DNA of 38,983 nt from an uncultured Bdellovibrionales bacterium (GCA_938001965.1 CALLBC010000257.1:1-38983); one strand, 5' to 3'. Shown: positions 9,758 through 18,708, counted from the stretch's first letter. Made by a program: numbers and translations. The notes: generated by a model from the sequence alone, not told the origin.

Positions 9758-10645
9758 TTATAATTTTATTAAGCCAAGTCCGTCACAAATTATTGGACTT
9801 GGAGGGTTGGTCCATAAACTCAATACATAACCGCCACCACCAGAACCAGTCGGCTTGATGGCAATGGCTCCATTTTTTGTGAGTTCAAGCATATGCTGCT
9901 TTAGAGATCCATGCACTAAACCCCATTGTGTAAAAGCACCACTTGCTAAATCAATAGACTGAGTTAATAGTTCATTGCCTCTAACTTTATCTGTTAATGC
10001 TAAGGCTTCAATGGCTTTATCCACAGAAGATGTCATCATGCGATCAATTTTTTTACCCACATCTGGTGTTTTTTCAAGAATAGACTTTACTTTAGTAATG
10101 CAACTGGCAGTGGCTCCTTTTTGCTTACAGTCACTAATATACCAGTTGGGCTCCCAGTTAATTTGTAAAGGTGTGATTTCACCTGTTTTATAAAATAGGT
10201 TACCATTCTCCGACATAGCTCCAACAATGTCCACACCACTACTCTCACCATGTATAATATGTTCGATCTCCCGGGAGGCAGCAAAAATATTACTTTTATC
10301 TAACCATCCAAGGTACTCAAACCAACTCATTAAAGCCACACAAAGTGCTGAAGATGAGCCAAGCCCTCCTCCAATTGGAATTTGAGCATTTATATTGAGC
10401 TCTCCAGTTAGGTCCGATCGTTTTTTATTTACAATATGTAATGCTTTTTCAACTATACCCCAGAAAAACATTTCCATGGCATCTTGCGAGGAGTTCACTG
10501 TAATTGCTAACTCGTTAGAGCTGTTAGTGTAATTAAATTCTATAAAATATTTTTTAAATGGAAACACTAAAGCCGGTCCACCACGTAAAACAGTGTGCTC
10601 ACCGGCTAAAATCCACTTGGCATAGGACTTTTTACTGTAATCCAT
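9758..10645 (-). CDS. Mevalonate kinase (GHMP kinase family)
   Basis: An ATP-dependent kinase expected to convert mevalonate to 5-phosphomevalonate. The N-terminal motif AKWILAGEHTVLRGGPAL matches the GHMP motif 1 with the GEH of mevalonate kinases. Motif 2 is IPIGGGLGSSSALCVAL, the phosphate-binding loop. Motif 3 near the C terminus is KPTGSGGGGYVLSL. At 295 aa the size is typical. It is the last gene of the five-gene mevalonate operon, starting 2 nt after the decarboxylase stop. The assignment as mevalonate kinase rather than phosphomevalonate kinase rests on motif 1 and on the other GHMP genes in the operon. Confidence 0.85.
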   Translation of the reverse strand: MDYSKKSYAKWILAGEHTVLRGGPALVFPFKKYFIEFNYTNSSNELAITVNSSQDAMEMFFWGIVEKALHIVNKKRSDLTGELNINAQIPIGGGLGSSSALCVALMSWFEYLGWLDKSNIFAASREIEHIIHGESSGVDIVGAMSENGNLFYKTGEITPLQINWEPNWYISDCKQKGATASCITKVKSILEKTPDVGKKIDRMMTSSVDKAIEALALTDKVRGNELLTQSIDLASGAFTQWGLVHGSLKQHMLELTKNGAIAIKPTGSGGGGYVLSLWTNPPSPIICDGLGLIKL

Positions 10646-10647
10646 AA

Positions 10648-11580
10648 CTATAAAACCTTAAAGCCACTAAAATGCTCTTTCATAATCTGATTACAAAATT
10701 CTTTTTGATCATCTCTAAATAAAAAATGTACATTTGGCCCTGCATCCATAGTTACTATTGGACCATCTAGTTTATCTTCCCAAACGGACCTTATAATATT
10801 TAGACACTCCATAGTTTTTCCATTCATATAACCAAAGCCCGGCACTGAGGTTTCAAAAAGAGCATGCATGTCCCAAAACTCTGCCCAAGAAACTTGGTAA
10901 GCCTTTTGCCAATCTTTATTTTGAAAAGCTTTTGTTAATTCATGCAAACGAAGCTCTGCCCTCTCAGGGCGACCAGGAAACAATGAGCTACCAGCCACTA
11001 ACTTATGGGCAGCACTTGAAGACACCTTTTTCTCACCATCTTCAACCACTACAACTTTATGAATTAAATTTTTATAGGGAAAATCTTGCTTTTCAATTTT
11101 ACCAGCTTGCCACTTCACCCAACCACTTTCTAAAGAGCGACAAGAAGAACCAGAGCCTTTGGCACTGACCTCACCCAACTCACTCATAGTAAGCGTTTTA
11201 CCGCCTTTATTAAGTGATAACTGGTATGCGGCCTTAGTTAAAGCAGAAAAACTGGAAGCTGAGCTTGCCAAACCACATCCATAAGGGAAGTTATTCGCTG
11301 ACTTCACGGTATAGTTCCCTTCAATATTAAATCTGTCTTTTAAGTAAGACCAAAAGTTCAAAAACCTCTCAACAGACTTTTCAGAAAGATCTATGGCAAA
11401 CTCACTTTCTAATGGAAGCCAATTATCTTTATTATTATTAGAGGATTCAATTTCAACAAAAGTTTTTAAATGATCTATTGACCAAGATAATGAAGAATTT
11501 GTGGGAATATTATTATTTACATCAGTTTTACCCATGTATTTAATTAATGCAATATTTGATGGTGAACTGACTTTAATCAT
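10648..11580 (-). CDS. mvaD: Diphosphomevalonate decarboxylase
   Basis: A GHMP-superfamily enzyme that converts mevalonate 5-diphosphate to isopentenyl diphosphate with ATP, releasing CO2. Diagnostic features are SPSNIALIKYMGKTD at the N terminus followed by IPTNSSLS. GCGLASSASSFSAL serves as the phosphate loop, GSGSSCRSLESGWVKW follows, and the catalytic Asp lies in the TMDAGPN segment near the C terminus. The length of 310 aa is normal. The ATG overlaps the stop of the preceding kinase gene by 4 nt (ATGA), indicating translational coupling. This is the step that distinguishes the classical mevalonate pathway from the archaeal variants. Confidence 0.95.
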   Translation of the reverse strand: MIKVSSPSNIALIKYMGKTDVNNNIPTNSSLSWSIDHLKTFVEIESSNNNKDNWLPLESEFAIDLSEKSVERFLNFWSYLKDRFNIEGNYTVKSANNFPYGCGLASSASSFSALTKAAYQLSLNKGGKTLTMSELGEVSAKGSGSSCRSLESGWVKWQAGKIEKQDFPYKNLIHKVVVVEDGEKKVSSSAAHKLVAGSSLFPGRPERAELRLHELTKAFQNKDWQKAYQVSWAEFWDMHALFETSVPGFGYMNGKTMECLNIIRSVWEDKLDGPIVTMDAGPNVHFLFRDDQKEFCNQIMKEHFSGFKVL

Positions 11581-12479
11581 AACTGCCCCTTTACTTCAAA
11601 AGCAGGGTCCATCTCAACATGCATACCTTCACTAAATTTATTACCACTAAAAATCACTTCTAAATTGTTTGAATTAAAGTATCTCTTTACTTTTTTTGTA
11701 TCCTTAACGGCATGAATAGCTAAAACAGTGTCTGCACCGGCTGCACCACAAGCCTTCACAGCATGAAAGCATGTGGTTTCACTTTTAATCTTAGCCACTA
11801 AAGATCTCGACTCTTCACAAATTAGATTTAGATTGATTAACTCAGCATAATACTGGCTTATCCCTTCAGTAAAATTACTTAAATCTGCACCTTTGAAACT
11901 ATTAACTGTATTTAAACCAATTTGCTCAAGTGTAGTTAAATTATTTAATTTAACGTTCTTTAAATGCTCATGGGTTTTAACATTATTACCTGTACGAATA
12001 ATAGTTACTGCCATTTCAGGAAATGGCCACTCAAGGCGCTCAATAGTTTTGTCGCTTATATTTACATGACAGATCTTGCCATTAAATTGAGATATAACAT
12101 CGTAACCACTTTGTTTAGATTTACTGTAAAATAATAACTTTTCTCTAAAGGCCATTGAGTTAAATAATGGTTTTTTATCAATAATAGTTTTAAGAGCCAC
12201 TAAACCATTGAATTGAGCTCCCGAAGCACCAAAGCCACCTTGCTCCCTATGAGGGTCGTTAAATTCAAAGCTATACTTACTAAAAAGTTCAGAGTTTTCT
12301 AAAAAAAATATTCCAGTAGGGCTATTCGCATGAGGAGTAAAACTATTTTCATCAGTAACGGAGTCAGTTATGGTGTAGCAAAACTCTGGGCCTGTATTTA
12401 ATAATAAAGCCGGGCCCTCATTTAAAGCTACATACTCACCCACTAAAAAAGTTTTACTTGGTATTTTTATTTTTATCAC
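11577..12479 (-). CDS. Probable phosphomevalonate kinase (GHMP family)
   Basis: A 300-aa GHMP kinase-like protein. Motif 1 is present as KTFLVGEYVALNEGPALL. The phosphate-loop position reads GGFGASGAQFNGL, a departure from the usual GLGSSAA. A SGYDVISQFNG segment follows, and the C-terminal motif is CGAAGADTVLAI. The other two GHMP genes are assigned to mevalonate kinase and decarboxylase. Phosphorylation of phosphomevalonate is therefore the missing step and this gene the natural candidate, an assignment partly by elimination. It starts with GTG overlapping the HMG-CoA reductase stop (GTGA) and overlaps the decarboxylase start (ATGA). The divergent P-loop is worth noting. Confidence 0.72.
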   Translation of the reverse strand: MIKIKIPSKTFLVGEYVALNEGPALLLNTGPEFCYTITDSVTDENSFTPHANSPTGIFFLENSELFSKYSFEFNDPHREQGGFGASGAQFNGLVALKTIIDKKPLFNSMAFREKLLFYSKSKQSGYDVISQFNGKICHVNISDKTIERLEWPFPEMAVTIIRTGNNVKTHEHLKNVKLNNLTTLEQIGLNTVNSFKGADLSNFTEGISQYYAELINLNLICEESRSLVAKIKSETTCFHAVKACGAAGADTVLAIHAVKDTKKVKRYFNSNNLEVIFSGNKFSEGMHVEMDPAFEVKGQL

Positions 12480-13777
12480 AGGCTTTCTTTTAGCCTCATT
12501 TCTTTTAAAATCTCAGCAGCTTGTGACGGAGAGATTCGTTTTGTCTCTTTTAAAACTTGCTCCAATCTTTTTTGCAAAATTAAAGATTCACTTTCTTTTG
12601 CACCAGCACCCAAAGCTAAGTTTTTTATATGAAGCTTCATATGCCCTTCAATTATACCTTCAGTGGTTAATGCTTTTAAAGCTCCAAGGTTTTGGATTAA
12701 GCCCACTGAAGCACATATTCTTGATAACTCTTCTGCATTTTGTACACCCAACATTCGTAAGGACATTTGTGCCATTGGATGGAGGCGAGTTACCCCTCCA
12801 ACAACACCTAAAACTAAAGGAGCCTCAAATTTACCGATTAATTTATTACCATCAAAAGACCAAGATGTAATTGAGCGATATTGTCCACTTCTTGCAGCGT
12901 AGGCATGAATTCCAGCTTCGACAGCACGCCAATCATTACCTGTAGCAATTAATATGGGGTCAATTCCATTTAAAACTCCCTTATTATTTGTAGCAGCTCT
13001 ATATGGATCTTGCTGTGCAAAAAGGGAGGCTTCCACTATTTTTTCAGCTAATTTTTTTTCAATATTATTCACTTCAACTCTTGCATGAGTCACTTTGCTA
13101 TCTACTAAATTACTTAAGATACACATAGTCACTGTTTCTCGAGTTAACTCTTCAATGGGTTCTTTTAAATACTCACAGACTTGGTTAACAATATTTGCAC
13201 CCATGGCATCACATGCATCTAAAAATACATGAACAACAGCCATAAATTCGCCATCACCCCGTTCTACAGCGCGAACTGTAATGTCAGTAACACCACCACC
13301 ACGCCTTACTAAGCCATGGGCAACATTTTCGTTGGCCATATCTATAAATTTATTTTTTTCTTCTAAAATTATTTTTTTAAATTTTGCATAGTCAGACACT
13401 TTTGCAACTTGTATTTGACCAATAATTTCTTTACCAACAATATGAGTAGTGATTTTACCATTATCACGCACCCATTTAGCCGTTTTACTAGCGGCGGCAA
13501 TAATTGAGGTCTCTTCCACAGCCATTGGTATTGTATAGGCTTTTTTATCGATTACAAAATTTGTGGCTACTCCCATTGGTAATTGAAAATATCCAATCAC
13601 ATTCTCAATAAATTTTTCCGCCAGTAGCAAGTCCATTTTACAGCCACCGGCTAAGAACTTTTTATCCTCTATACTTATGGCTCCGAGCTTTGTTAAGCGA
13701 TCTAAACGCTCATCAAAACTTAGTTTTGAAAAGCCACTAAAGTACTTTTTTGCTAAATCTAGTTTTTGTTTATCCAT
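12476..13777 (-). CDS. mvaA: Hydroxymethylglutaryl-CoA reductase, class II type
   Basis: Reduces HMG-CoA to mevalonate, the committed pathway step. Family landmarks are ENVIGYFQLPMGVA (with the catalytic Glu), DAMGANIVN, NNKG (catalytic Lys), and the C-terminal EGHMKLH segment carrying the catalytic His. The length (433 aa) and absence of membrane segments match soluble class II bacterial enzymes. I prefer the ATG at 13777, with GGAAAG five bases upstream, over the in-frame GTG at 13783. The start lies inside the end of the IPP isomerase gene (19-nt overlap) and the stop overlaps the next kinase, so the operon is fully coupled here. Confidence 0.96.
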   Translation of the reverse strand: MDKQKLDLAKKYFSGFSKLSFDERLDRLTKLGAISIEDKKFLAGGCKMDLLLAEKFIENVIGYFQLPMGVATNFVIDKKAYTIPMAVEETSIIAAASKTAKWVRDNGKITTHIVGKEIIGQIQVAKVSDYAKFKKIILEEKNKFIDMANENVAHGLVRRGGGVTDITVRAVERGDGEFMAVVHVFLDACDAMGANIVNQVCEYLKEPIEELTRETVTMCILSNLVDSKVTHARVEVNNIEKKLAEKIVEASLFAQQDPYRAATNNKGVLNGIDPILIATGNDWRAVEAGIHAYAARSGQYRSITSWSFDGNKLIGKFEAPLVLGVVGGVTRLHPMAQMSLRMLGVQNAEELSRICASVGLIQNLGALKALTTEGIIEGHMKLHIKNLALGAGAKESESLILQKRLEQVLKETKRISPSQAAEILKEMRLKESL

Positions 13778-14814
13778 TTCCACTTTCCATCTAATTGGCT
13801 CAACGATTCACTACCTGTACAAAACATGGCAATCTTTAATTCATGCTCTAAAAGATTCATATAACTAATTAACTGAGCTTGCCCTTTTATTGCCGCTTGC
13901 AAAATAGGCCTAGCCAAACCCACGGCCCCTGCTCCCATAGCAATAAACTTGGCAACATCTAAACCAGTGCGCACACCACCGGAGGCCCAAATTGAATAAT
14001 TGGGATCTATAGATATGGCAGACATCAAAGATGATAACGTGCTCTCCCCCCAATTAGAAAATGTCTGAGAAGCTATGCTAGACATTTGTGAGTTTATGTC
14101 TGTTCTATCTTCAGCTCTTAAGCCCTCTACTCTTCCCCAATGTGTGCCGCCATAGCCACTTAAGTCAACAGCTTGAATGTTTGTGGATTTTAATTTTAAT
14201 AGTGTTCCCACAGAAAAACCACAGCCAGTTTCTTTGACAATCACTGGGACTGACAAGCTTTCACTAATTAATCTAATTTTATCAAGACCACCTTTAAAAT
14301 TAGTAGTTCCTTCTGGCTGAATGGCCTCTTGTAATGGGTTTAAATGAATAATTAAACCTATGGCATCAATGGATGTAACTAGAGACTCTAGACTATCCAA
14401 ATTGCACTCAATAGCCTGAGCAACACCGATATTGGCTAGCATTTTTAAATTTGGATGTTTTGCTTTAATGTCTTTCCACTCATTAGCCGCGCTATCATCC
14501 ATTAGCTGTCTACGCTGAGACCCCACTGCAAATAACCAATTCTTCTGTTCACAAGCAGAGGCAAAACTATCATTTAGTTTTTTTCCTTCAGAGTGACCAG
14601 CTGTCATGGAAGATACATAAATTGGTGATGAGAACATATGCCCTAAAATATTTTTAGATATATTAATTTCTGAAAAATTAATATCGGGCAATGCTTCGTG
14701 CACCAAAGCAATCCCTTGTAATTTATTATTTGAGACATCGACGTGGTTGTTTAAACAATGGCTGATATGATCTTTTTTTCGTTGCTCAAAATCTTTAAGA
14801 TTTTCTGGTTCCAT
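13759..14814 (-). CDS. fni: Isopentenyl-diphosphate isomerase, type 2 (FMN-dependent)
   Basis: Interconverts isopentenyl and dimethylallyl diphosphate using FMN and NADPH. Recognisable pieces are FEQRKKDHI near the N terminus, ISKNILGHMFSSPIYVSSMTAG, VGSQRR, HLNPLQEAIQPEG (substrate and Mg site), VIVKETGCGFS, VDLSGYGGTHWGRVE, and the FMN phosphate-binding ASGGVRTGLDVAKFIAMGA. Two starts are possible. The ATG at 14844 has no ribosome binding site and sits at the end of a terminator U-run. The ATG at 14814 follows an AAAGG, giving 351 aa, and I annotate that one. This is the first gene of the mevalonate operon. Confidence 0.95.
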   Translation of the reverse strand: MEPENLKDFEQRKKDHISHCLNNHVDVSNNKLQGIALVHEALPDINFSEINISKNILGHMFSSPIYVSSMTAGHSEGKKLNDSFASACEQKNWLFAVGSQRRQLMDDSAANEWKDIKAKHPNLKMLANIGVAQAIECNLDSLESLVTSIDAIGLIIHLNPLQEAIQPEGTTNFKGGLDKIRLISESLSVPVIVKETGCGFSVGTLLKLKSTNIQAVDLSGYGGTHWGRVEGLRAEDRTDINSQMSSIASQTFSNWGESTLSSLMSAISIDPNYSIWASGGVRTGLDVAKFIAMGAGAVGLARPILQAAIKGQAQLISYMNLLEHELKIAMFCTGSESLSQLDGKWKWINKN

Positions 14815-14845
14815 AAAACCTTTAAGCCCTTTAACTCTACTCATT

Positions 14846-14881
14846 AAAAAAAGGTGAGTTACTTCTCAGCGACTCACCTTT
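14846..14881 (-). terminator. Intrinsic terminator after rplT, abutting fni
   Basis: On the minus strand, a perfect 10-bp stem (arms 14872-14881 and 14850-14859, reading AAAGGTGAGT and its complement) with a 12-nt loop is followed by a run of seven T. It begins about 29 nt after the rplT stop and ends one base before the upstream candidate ATG of fni. It looks like a strong Rho-independent terminator, so transcription of the mevalonate genes would need read-through or a promoter inside rplT. Confidence 0.85.
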
Positions 14882-14909
14882 AGTTAATTATTATAATTGT
14901 AAGCTGCCT

Positions 14910-15254
14910 TTACAGACCTAATTGCTTAACTAAATGTGTGAATCCCTCGGAATCATGTATTGCCATATCGGAAATCACTTTACGATCTAGCTCTAGTTCA
15001 GATTTATTTAAAGCACCAATCAGTCTTGAATAAGTTGTACCATTCATTCTTGCTGCTGCATTAATTCTTTGAGTCCAAAGTTTTCTGAATTCTCTTTTTT
15101 TCGTTTTTCTGTCTCTGTAAGCATATACTAAGGCACGGTCGTTCTTTTCTACAGCTGTGATGTAACACTTACTGTTTGAACCTCTGTAACCTTCTGCTCT
15201 TTTTAAAACTTTATTTCTTCTACGTCTTGCTTTAAAACCGCGTTTTACTCTCAT
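14910..15254 (-). CDS. rplT: Ribosomal protein bL20
   Basis: A large-subunit assembly protein of the 50S ribosome. The 114-aa sequence is a standard bL20: very basic N-terminal extension (MRVKRGFKARRRRNKVLKRA), the YRDRKTKKREFRKLWTQRINAAARMNGTTYSRLI core, and a globular C terminus. AAGGAG lies nine bases before the ATG. It is 13 nt downstream of rpmI. In several bacteria L20 represses its own operon by binding the mRNA leader. The leader upstream of rpmI here is long enough for that, but I cannot show a binding site. Confidence 0.98.
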   Translation of the reverse strand: MRVKRGFKARRRRNKVLKRAEGYRGSNSKCYITAVEKNDRALVYAYRDRKTKKREFRKLWTQRINAAARMNGTTYSRLIGALNKSELELDRKVISDMAIHDSEGFTHLVKQLGL

Positions 15255-15267
15255 GTCTAACTACTCC

Positions 15268-15459
15268 TTACAGTACTAAAAGTCTGTCGACTTGGTAAGA
15301 GTTAGCGTCATCAACATAAGTGCCTTGGCCCAAATGACGTTTTAATTTTGAAGAGTGATGCCATAGCCTGTGACGTAAGCCCACTTTATGTCTTTTTACT
15401 TTTCCACCAGGTTTAGCGCGCATACGTTTTTTCGCACCACTGTGAGTTTTTGTTTTCAT
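15268..15459 (-). CDS. rpmI: Ribosomal protein bL35
   Basis: A small basic protein of the 50S subunit. The start MKTKTHSGAKKRMR with the following KPGGKVKRHKVGLRH is the classic bL35 N-terminal half. An in-frame ATG five codons upstream (15474) is possible, but TAGGAG sits seven to eight bases before the ATG at 15459, giving the usual 63-aa protein. The gene heads the rpmI-rplT unit. The infC gene, its usual upstream neighbour, is almost 9 kb away on the same strand. Confidence 0.97.
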   Translation of the reverse strand: MKTKTHSGAKKRMRAKPGGKVKRHKVGLRHRLWHHSSKLKRHLGQGTYVDDANSYQVDRLLVL

Positions 15460-15586
15460 TGTTTCTCCTAACATCTGAAGAGGCGCGGATAAGCCTTATT
15501 GCTATCCATCTTTGAAGCCCATTTCAGGTAATAAGTAAGGGATATAACTACCTAAATTGGCACCCCTTGTCTAGCCCGAAATAAAT

Positions 15587-15615
15587 AATATAGGCCTCAA
15601 ATCTAATACAATCAA
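15587..15615 (-). promoter_or_regulatory. Predicted promoter of rpmI-rplT
   Basis: On the minus strand TTGATT (15615-15610) and TATATT (15592-15587) are spaced 17 nt apart. Transcription would start near 15580, leaving a leader of about 120 nt before rpmI, long enough for autogenous L20 control. Having its own promoter fits the separation of rpmI from infC. Confidence 0.5.
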
Positions 15616-15681
15616 CTTGATGTAAAATATACCCCAAAAGTCTCCATTGCCTATCAAACTCCCCTATTATATGAAGTCAGA

Positions 15682-16041
15682 ATGAAGGATAAATCACCAC
15701 TTTTTAGAAGAACAGTGGCTCTTGTAAAAGCCATTCCAAAAGGAAGGGTAACCTCTTATGGACAAGTAGCCGCCTTAATTTCATCTCCCGGCAGTGCGAG
15801 ATACATCAGTTATATTTTAAGATCATCATCTACGAAATACAGTTTACCCTGGCACAGGGTAATTAGCTCCACTGGTAAAATTGCTTCTCACACCTACTGC
15901 CAAACTCAAGCCCGCAAACTCAGGAAAGAAGGGGTTGAAATTGAACATAATAAAATTGATTTAGAAAGATATTCTTGGCAGCCAACAAAAGCTAAAGTAA
16001 AAGCCCTAATGAAGGGGCTGCCAAAACATAAAATAAAATAG
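15682..16041 (+). CDS. Alkyltransferase-like protein (ATL), MGMT fold without catalytic Cys
   Basis: A 119-aa protein of the O6-alkylguanine DNA alkyltransferase C-terminal fold. It has the winged-helix SYGQVA segment (residues 25-30), an Arg-containing recognition helix (SARYISYIL, where R40 would be the base-flipping arginine), and the active-site loop PWHRV at 56-60. Trp57 replaces the nucleophilic Cys of PCHRV. That substitution defines ATL proteins, which bind alkylated guanine without repairing it and pass the lesion to nucleotide excision repair. It is divergent from rpmI and convergent with the tldE-like gene 12 bp away. There is no strong ribosome binding site. Confidence 0.9.
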   Translation: MKDKSPLFRRTVALVKAIPKGRVTSYGQVAALISSPGSARYISYILRSSSTKYSLPWHRVISSTGKIASHTYCQTQARKLRKEGVEIEHNKIDLERYSWQPTKAKVKALMKGLPKHKIK

Positions 16042-16053
16042 ACTCTCAATTAC

Positions 16054-17286
16054 TTAATTAATCTTTACATTCATATGAGTAACAATACTTGGGTTATAGT
16101 GAGACGGCCTTATTGAATCACTAGCAATATCAATTAAATCATCACCTAAGTAATCTTGCACTTTCGCAGTTAAGGTTAATTGTGGTAAACGCCCAGCCAC
16201 CTTACCGTTTTTCATTAAAAATCCAAATTGCACTGGAGTTGAAAAACTACCATCATCAGTGAAGTCGCCACCAGCAGCCAGCTCAACAACTAAACATTCA
16301 GGTAAATCCGCTAAAATCTCACTAATGGACTTACTTCCCGGACCAATATAAACTTTATTAAAACCAATTTGTGGCGAAGAGTTATAACTACGCATTCCGT
16401 TACCAGTGCTTTGCATATTATATAGCTTTGCATTCCTAGCATCACAAACTAAATTAGAAAAAACACCTTTTTCAAACAAACTTAAAGATGGATCCTCTCT
16501 TAAAAAACCTTCCCCATCAAATGCACGCAAAGCGCTAACTTCAGGATTATAAGAGATATCAAAAATATTTAATTTTTCATTTAAAACTTTTTCACCAAGC
16601 TTACCCTTAAAAAGACCAACGCCTTTATGATACATATTGGCTTTATGCCCTGAGATAGCTTTTGATGTGATCATCTCTGAACCAGTAAATACAACCGGAA
16701 GCTTGCCTTCTTTTAAGTTTACAACGGTTTCGTAACACTCAAGGTAAGGGGCATAGTTACTAATTGTTTTTTCAAAATCTAGTTTACCCACTTCCATAGA
16801 TTCAAAGTAACTATCCATAATACCAGTTGAACTTTCATGCTTATAAATAATCTCAGATCGGCTAATATCATAGCTGTTAGTCATTGCCGTCCCATCAATA
16901 CTCATATTAGTTTGGTTTGAGTAGGTTGCCACATTGCCACTAAAAATAAATTTTGGAAAATTCTTAGTTAAATAGTTTAATGACTTAGTGGCTACCTCAT
17001 AGGCAGAATCAAACTCATTATTCAAAAATTGTACTTTTTTACTTACTGCCTTTGGTGCTGTTAATTCATAATCAAATGGCAAACTACCTAGCTCATTGCC
17101 AAGAGCCTGACTTATTAGTTTATCATCATCTATTTCTCCAATATTAGATGCCGAATAAACATTATTATCTTTGAAAACTCGAGCCCCTTTTTTGACAATG
17201 TTTTTATTCTTAACAGATACAATTTTATTACCTGCAATCTCAATTTTTTTCTCTTTAGTGTTATAACTTAATATTTCTTTTCTCAT
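16054..17286 (-). CDS. TldE/PmbA-like protein, first pair
   Basis: A 410-aa member of the TldD/PmbA family, the partner that forms a heterodimer with TldD. It lacks the HExxxH zinc motif, as expected for the TldE side. Conserved traits are the central VFTGSEMITSKAISGHKANMY region and the C-terminal GGDFTDDGSFSTPVQFGFLMKNGK block. The gene starts 3 nt after the stop of the TldD gene, so the pair should be made in equal amounts. TldD/TldE proteases degrade unfolded peptides and process CcdA or microcin B17 in Escherichia coli. The substrate here is unknown. Confidence 0.88.
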   Translation of the reverse strand: MRKEILSYNTKEKKIEIAGNKIVSVKNKNIVKKGARVFKDNNVYSASNIGEIDDDKLISQALGNELGSLPFDYELTAPKAVSKKVQFLNNEFDSAYEVATKSLNYLTKNFPKFIFSGNVATYSNQTNMSIDGTAMTNSYDISRSEIIYKHESSTGIMDSYFESMEVGKLDFEKTISNYAPYLECYETVVNLKEGKLPVVFTGSEMITSKAISGHKANMYHKGVGLFKGKLGEKVLNEKLNIFDISYNPEVSALRAFDGEGFLREDPSLSLFEKGVFSNLVCDARNAKLYNMQSTGNGMRSYNSSPQIGFNKVYIGPGSKSISEILADLPECLVVELAAGGDFTDDGSFSTPVQFGFLMKNGKVAGRLPQLTLTAKVQDYLGDDLIDIASDSIRPSHYNPSIVTHMNVKIN

Positions 17287-17289
17287 AAA

Positions 17290-18663
17290 CTAACTCACCA
17301 TCATATTATTAATTAAAATACTTGGACCACCATCATTCACAGGTAAAGGCGCTTGATCCCCCTTACCACAGCCACCAAAAGCTGAATTTTCTAGTAAGTA
17401 GTCATCGCCACATGCGTCTATATTATTTAAAGTTTCCATCATATCACCGGATATCACCGAAACTCTTATTGGCTCAGCAATTTTACCATTTCTAATCATG
17501 TAGCTTTTTCTAGGAGCAATTGTAAATGTACTTAAACCACTACCGTGGTTATAGTCTTTTATCAAAATACCTTCACCGGTTTTTTTAATCATATCTTCAA
17601 ACTTATCTTTACCAGGCTCCACATAGGTACTTGTCATTCGCACAATTGGCTCATATTCAAAATTAATTGCTCTACCGTTACCTGTTGGTGCTTCGTCTAA
17701 CACTTGTGATGTGTATTGTGAATGAAGTCTTCCAGTTAAAATCCCATCCTTTATTAGGTAGGTCTTCTTTGTAGGGAAACCTTCATCATCAATTGGACAA
17801 TAACCCGTACCGGTGCTGTCGGCCCCATGATCTACAATGGATACACACTCATTAGCAACCCTCTCCCCTAACTTCCAACTTTCTTTCATTTTAGGGTCTC
17901 CTAACATAAAATCAGCCTCTGACTTATGCCCAAAAGATTCATGAGCAAACACACCCACAACATGGCTTTCCATAACTACTTTATATGACCCTGCCTCCAC
18001 ATTTTTAGCATCTAAAAACAAATGGGATTCTTCCATAGCTTTTTTAATTTTATTTTCCTTGCCTGCGAAGTCTGATAAATCCTGGCCATAGAACATAATT
18101 AAATCTGAAAATTGATTATCACCCTCAGTCAAAGTATAACTTATTGCCAGACCAATATTTTGCACATCATAAGAAAATTCAACACCTTCAGAAGATATAA
18201 AAAACTTTTCTTTATACTTGTCTGTATAGTAAACGTTAATTTTACTCACTTTTTCAAATTTTTTAATCTCGGGAAAATAACTTTCAGCTAACTTCTTTTT
18301 ATCTTCAATGGAAACCTTAGTGATTTCTTTACCAGAAAAATTATTAATATGCTTAGCGTAGGAGTTTTGATTATAAGGTTTTAAATTATAATCTTCTTTA
18401 TTTCCTTCAAATTTTTTAGCATCTATAGCTAAGCTAATTATAGTTTCAGTTAAATCTGTTAAATTCGTAGTTGAGGAGTAATGCCACATACCTTTTTCAA
18501 AAACTCTAATAAAGGCACCCAAAGAAGGTTTAGTGTCACAAGCTACGATCTCATAGTTGTCATAGTTAATACTTGTAACCACTTCGTTTTCAATTCTAAC
18601 ATCCCAATACTGACAAGTGTCTGCTGGCACGTTGATAGATTTTAAAAGTTCGTTATAGTTCAT
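17290..18663 (-). CDS. TldD-like zinc metalloprotease, first pair
   Basis: A 457-aa metalloprotease subunit of a TldD/TldE heterodimer. The zinc motif HExxxH is at H241-E242...H246 (AHESFGHKSEADFMLGDP). The third ligand is probably the Cys in the C-terminal GCGKGDQAPLPV block, as in E. coli TldD. AAGGAG lies five bases upstream of the ATG, and a good promoter lies 45-75 bp upstream. The transcript should carry tldD-tldE only. A second, dissimilar TldD occurs at 32.8-34.2 kb, so this genome has at least two such systems. Confidence 0.9.
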   Translation of the reverse strand: MNYNELLKSINVPADTCQYWDVRIENEVVTSINYDNYEIVACDTKPSLGAFIRVFEKGMWHYSSTTNLTDLTETIISLAIDAKKFEGNKEDYNLKPYNQNSYAKHINNFSGKEITKVSIEDKKKLAESYFPEIKKFEKVSKINVYYTDKYKEKFFISSEGVEFSYDVQNIGLAISYTLTEGDNQFSDLIMFYGQDLSDFAGKENKIKKAMEESHLFLDAKNVEAGSYKVVMESHVVGVFAHESFGHKSEADFMLGDPKMKESWKLGERVANECVSIVDHGADSTGTGYCPIDDEGFPTKKTYLIKDGILTGRLHSQYTSQVLDEAPTGNGRAINFEYEPIVRMTSTYVEPGKDKFEDMIKKTGEGILIKDYNHGSGLSTFTIAPRKSYMIRNGKIAEPIRVSVISGDMMETLNNIDACGDDYLLENSAFGGCGKGDQAPLPVNDGGPSILINNMMVS

Positions 18664-18708
18664 TTTCGCTCCTTATTTAACAATATTAATAGTTAAATCT
18701 CACCACCA

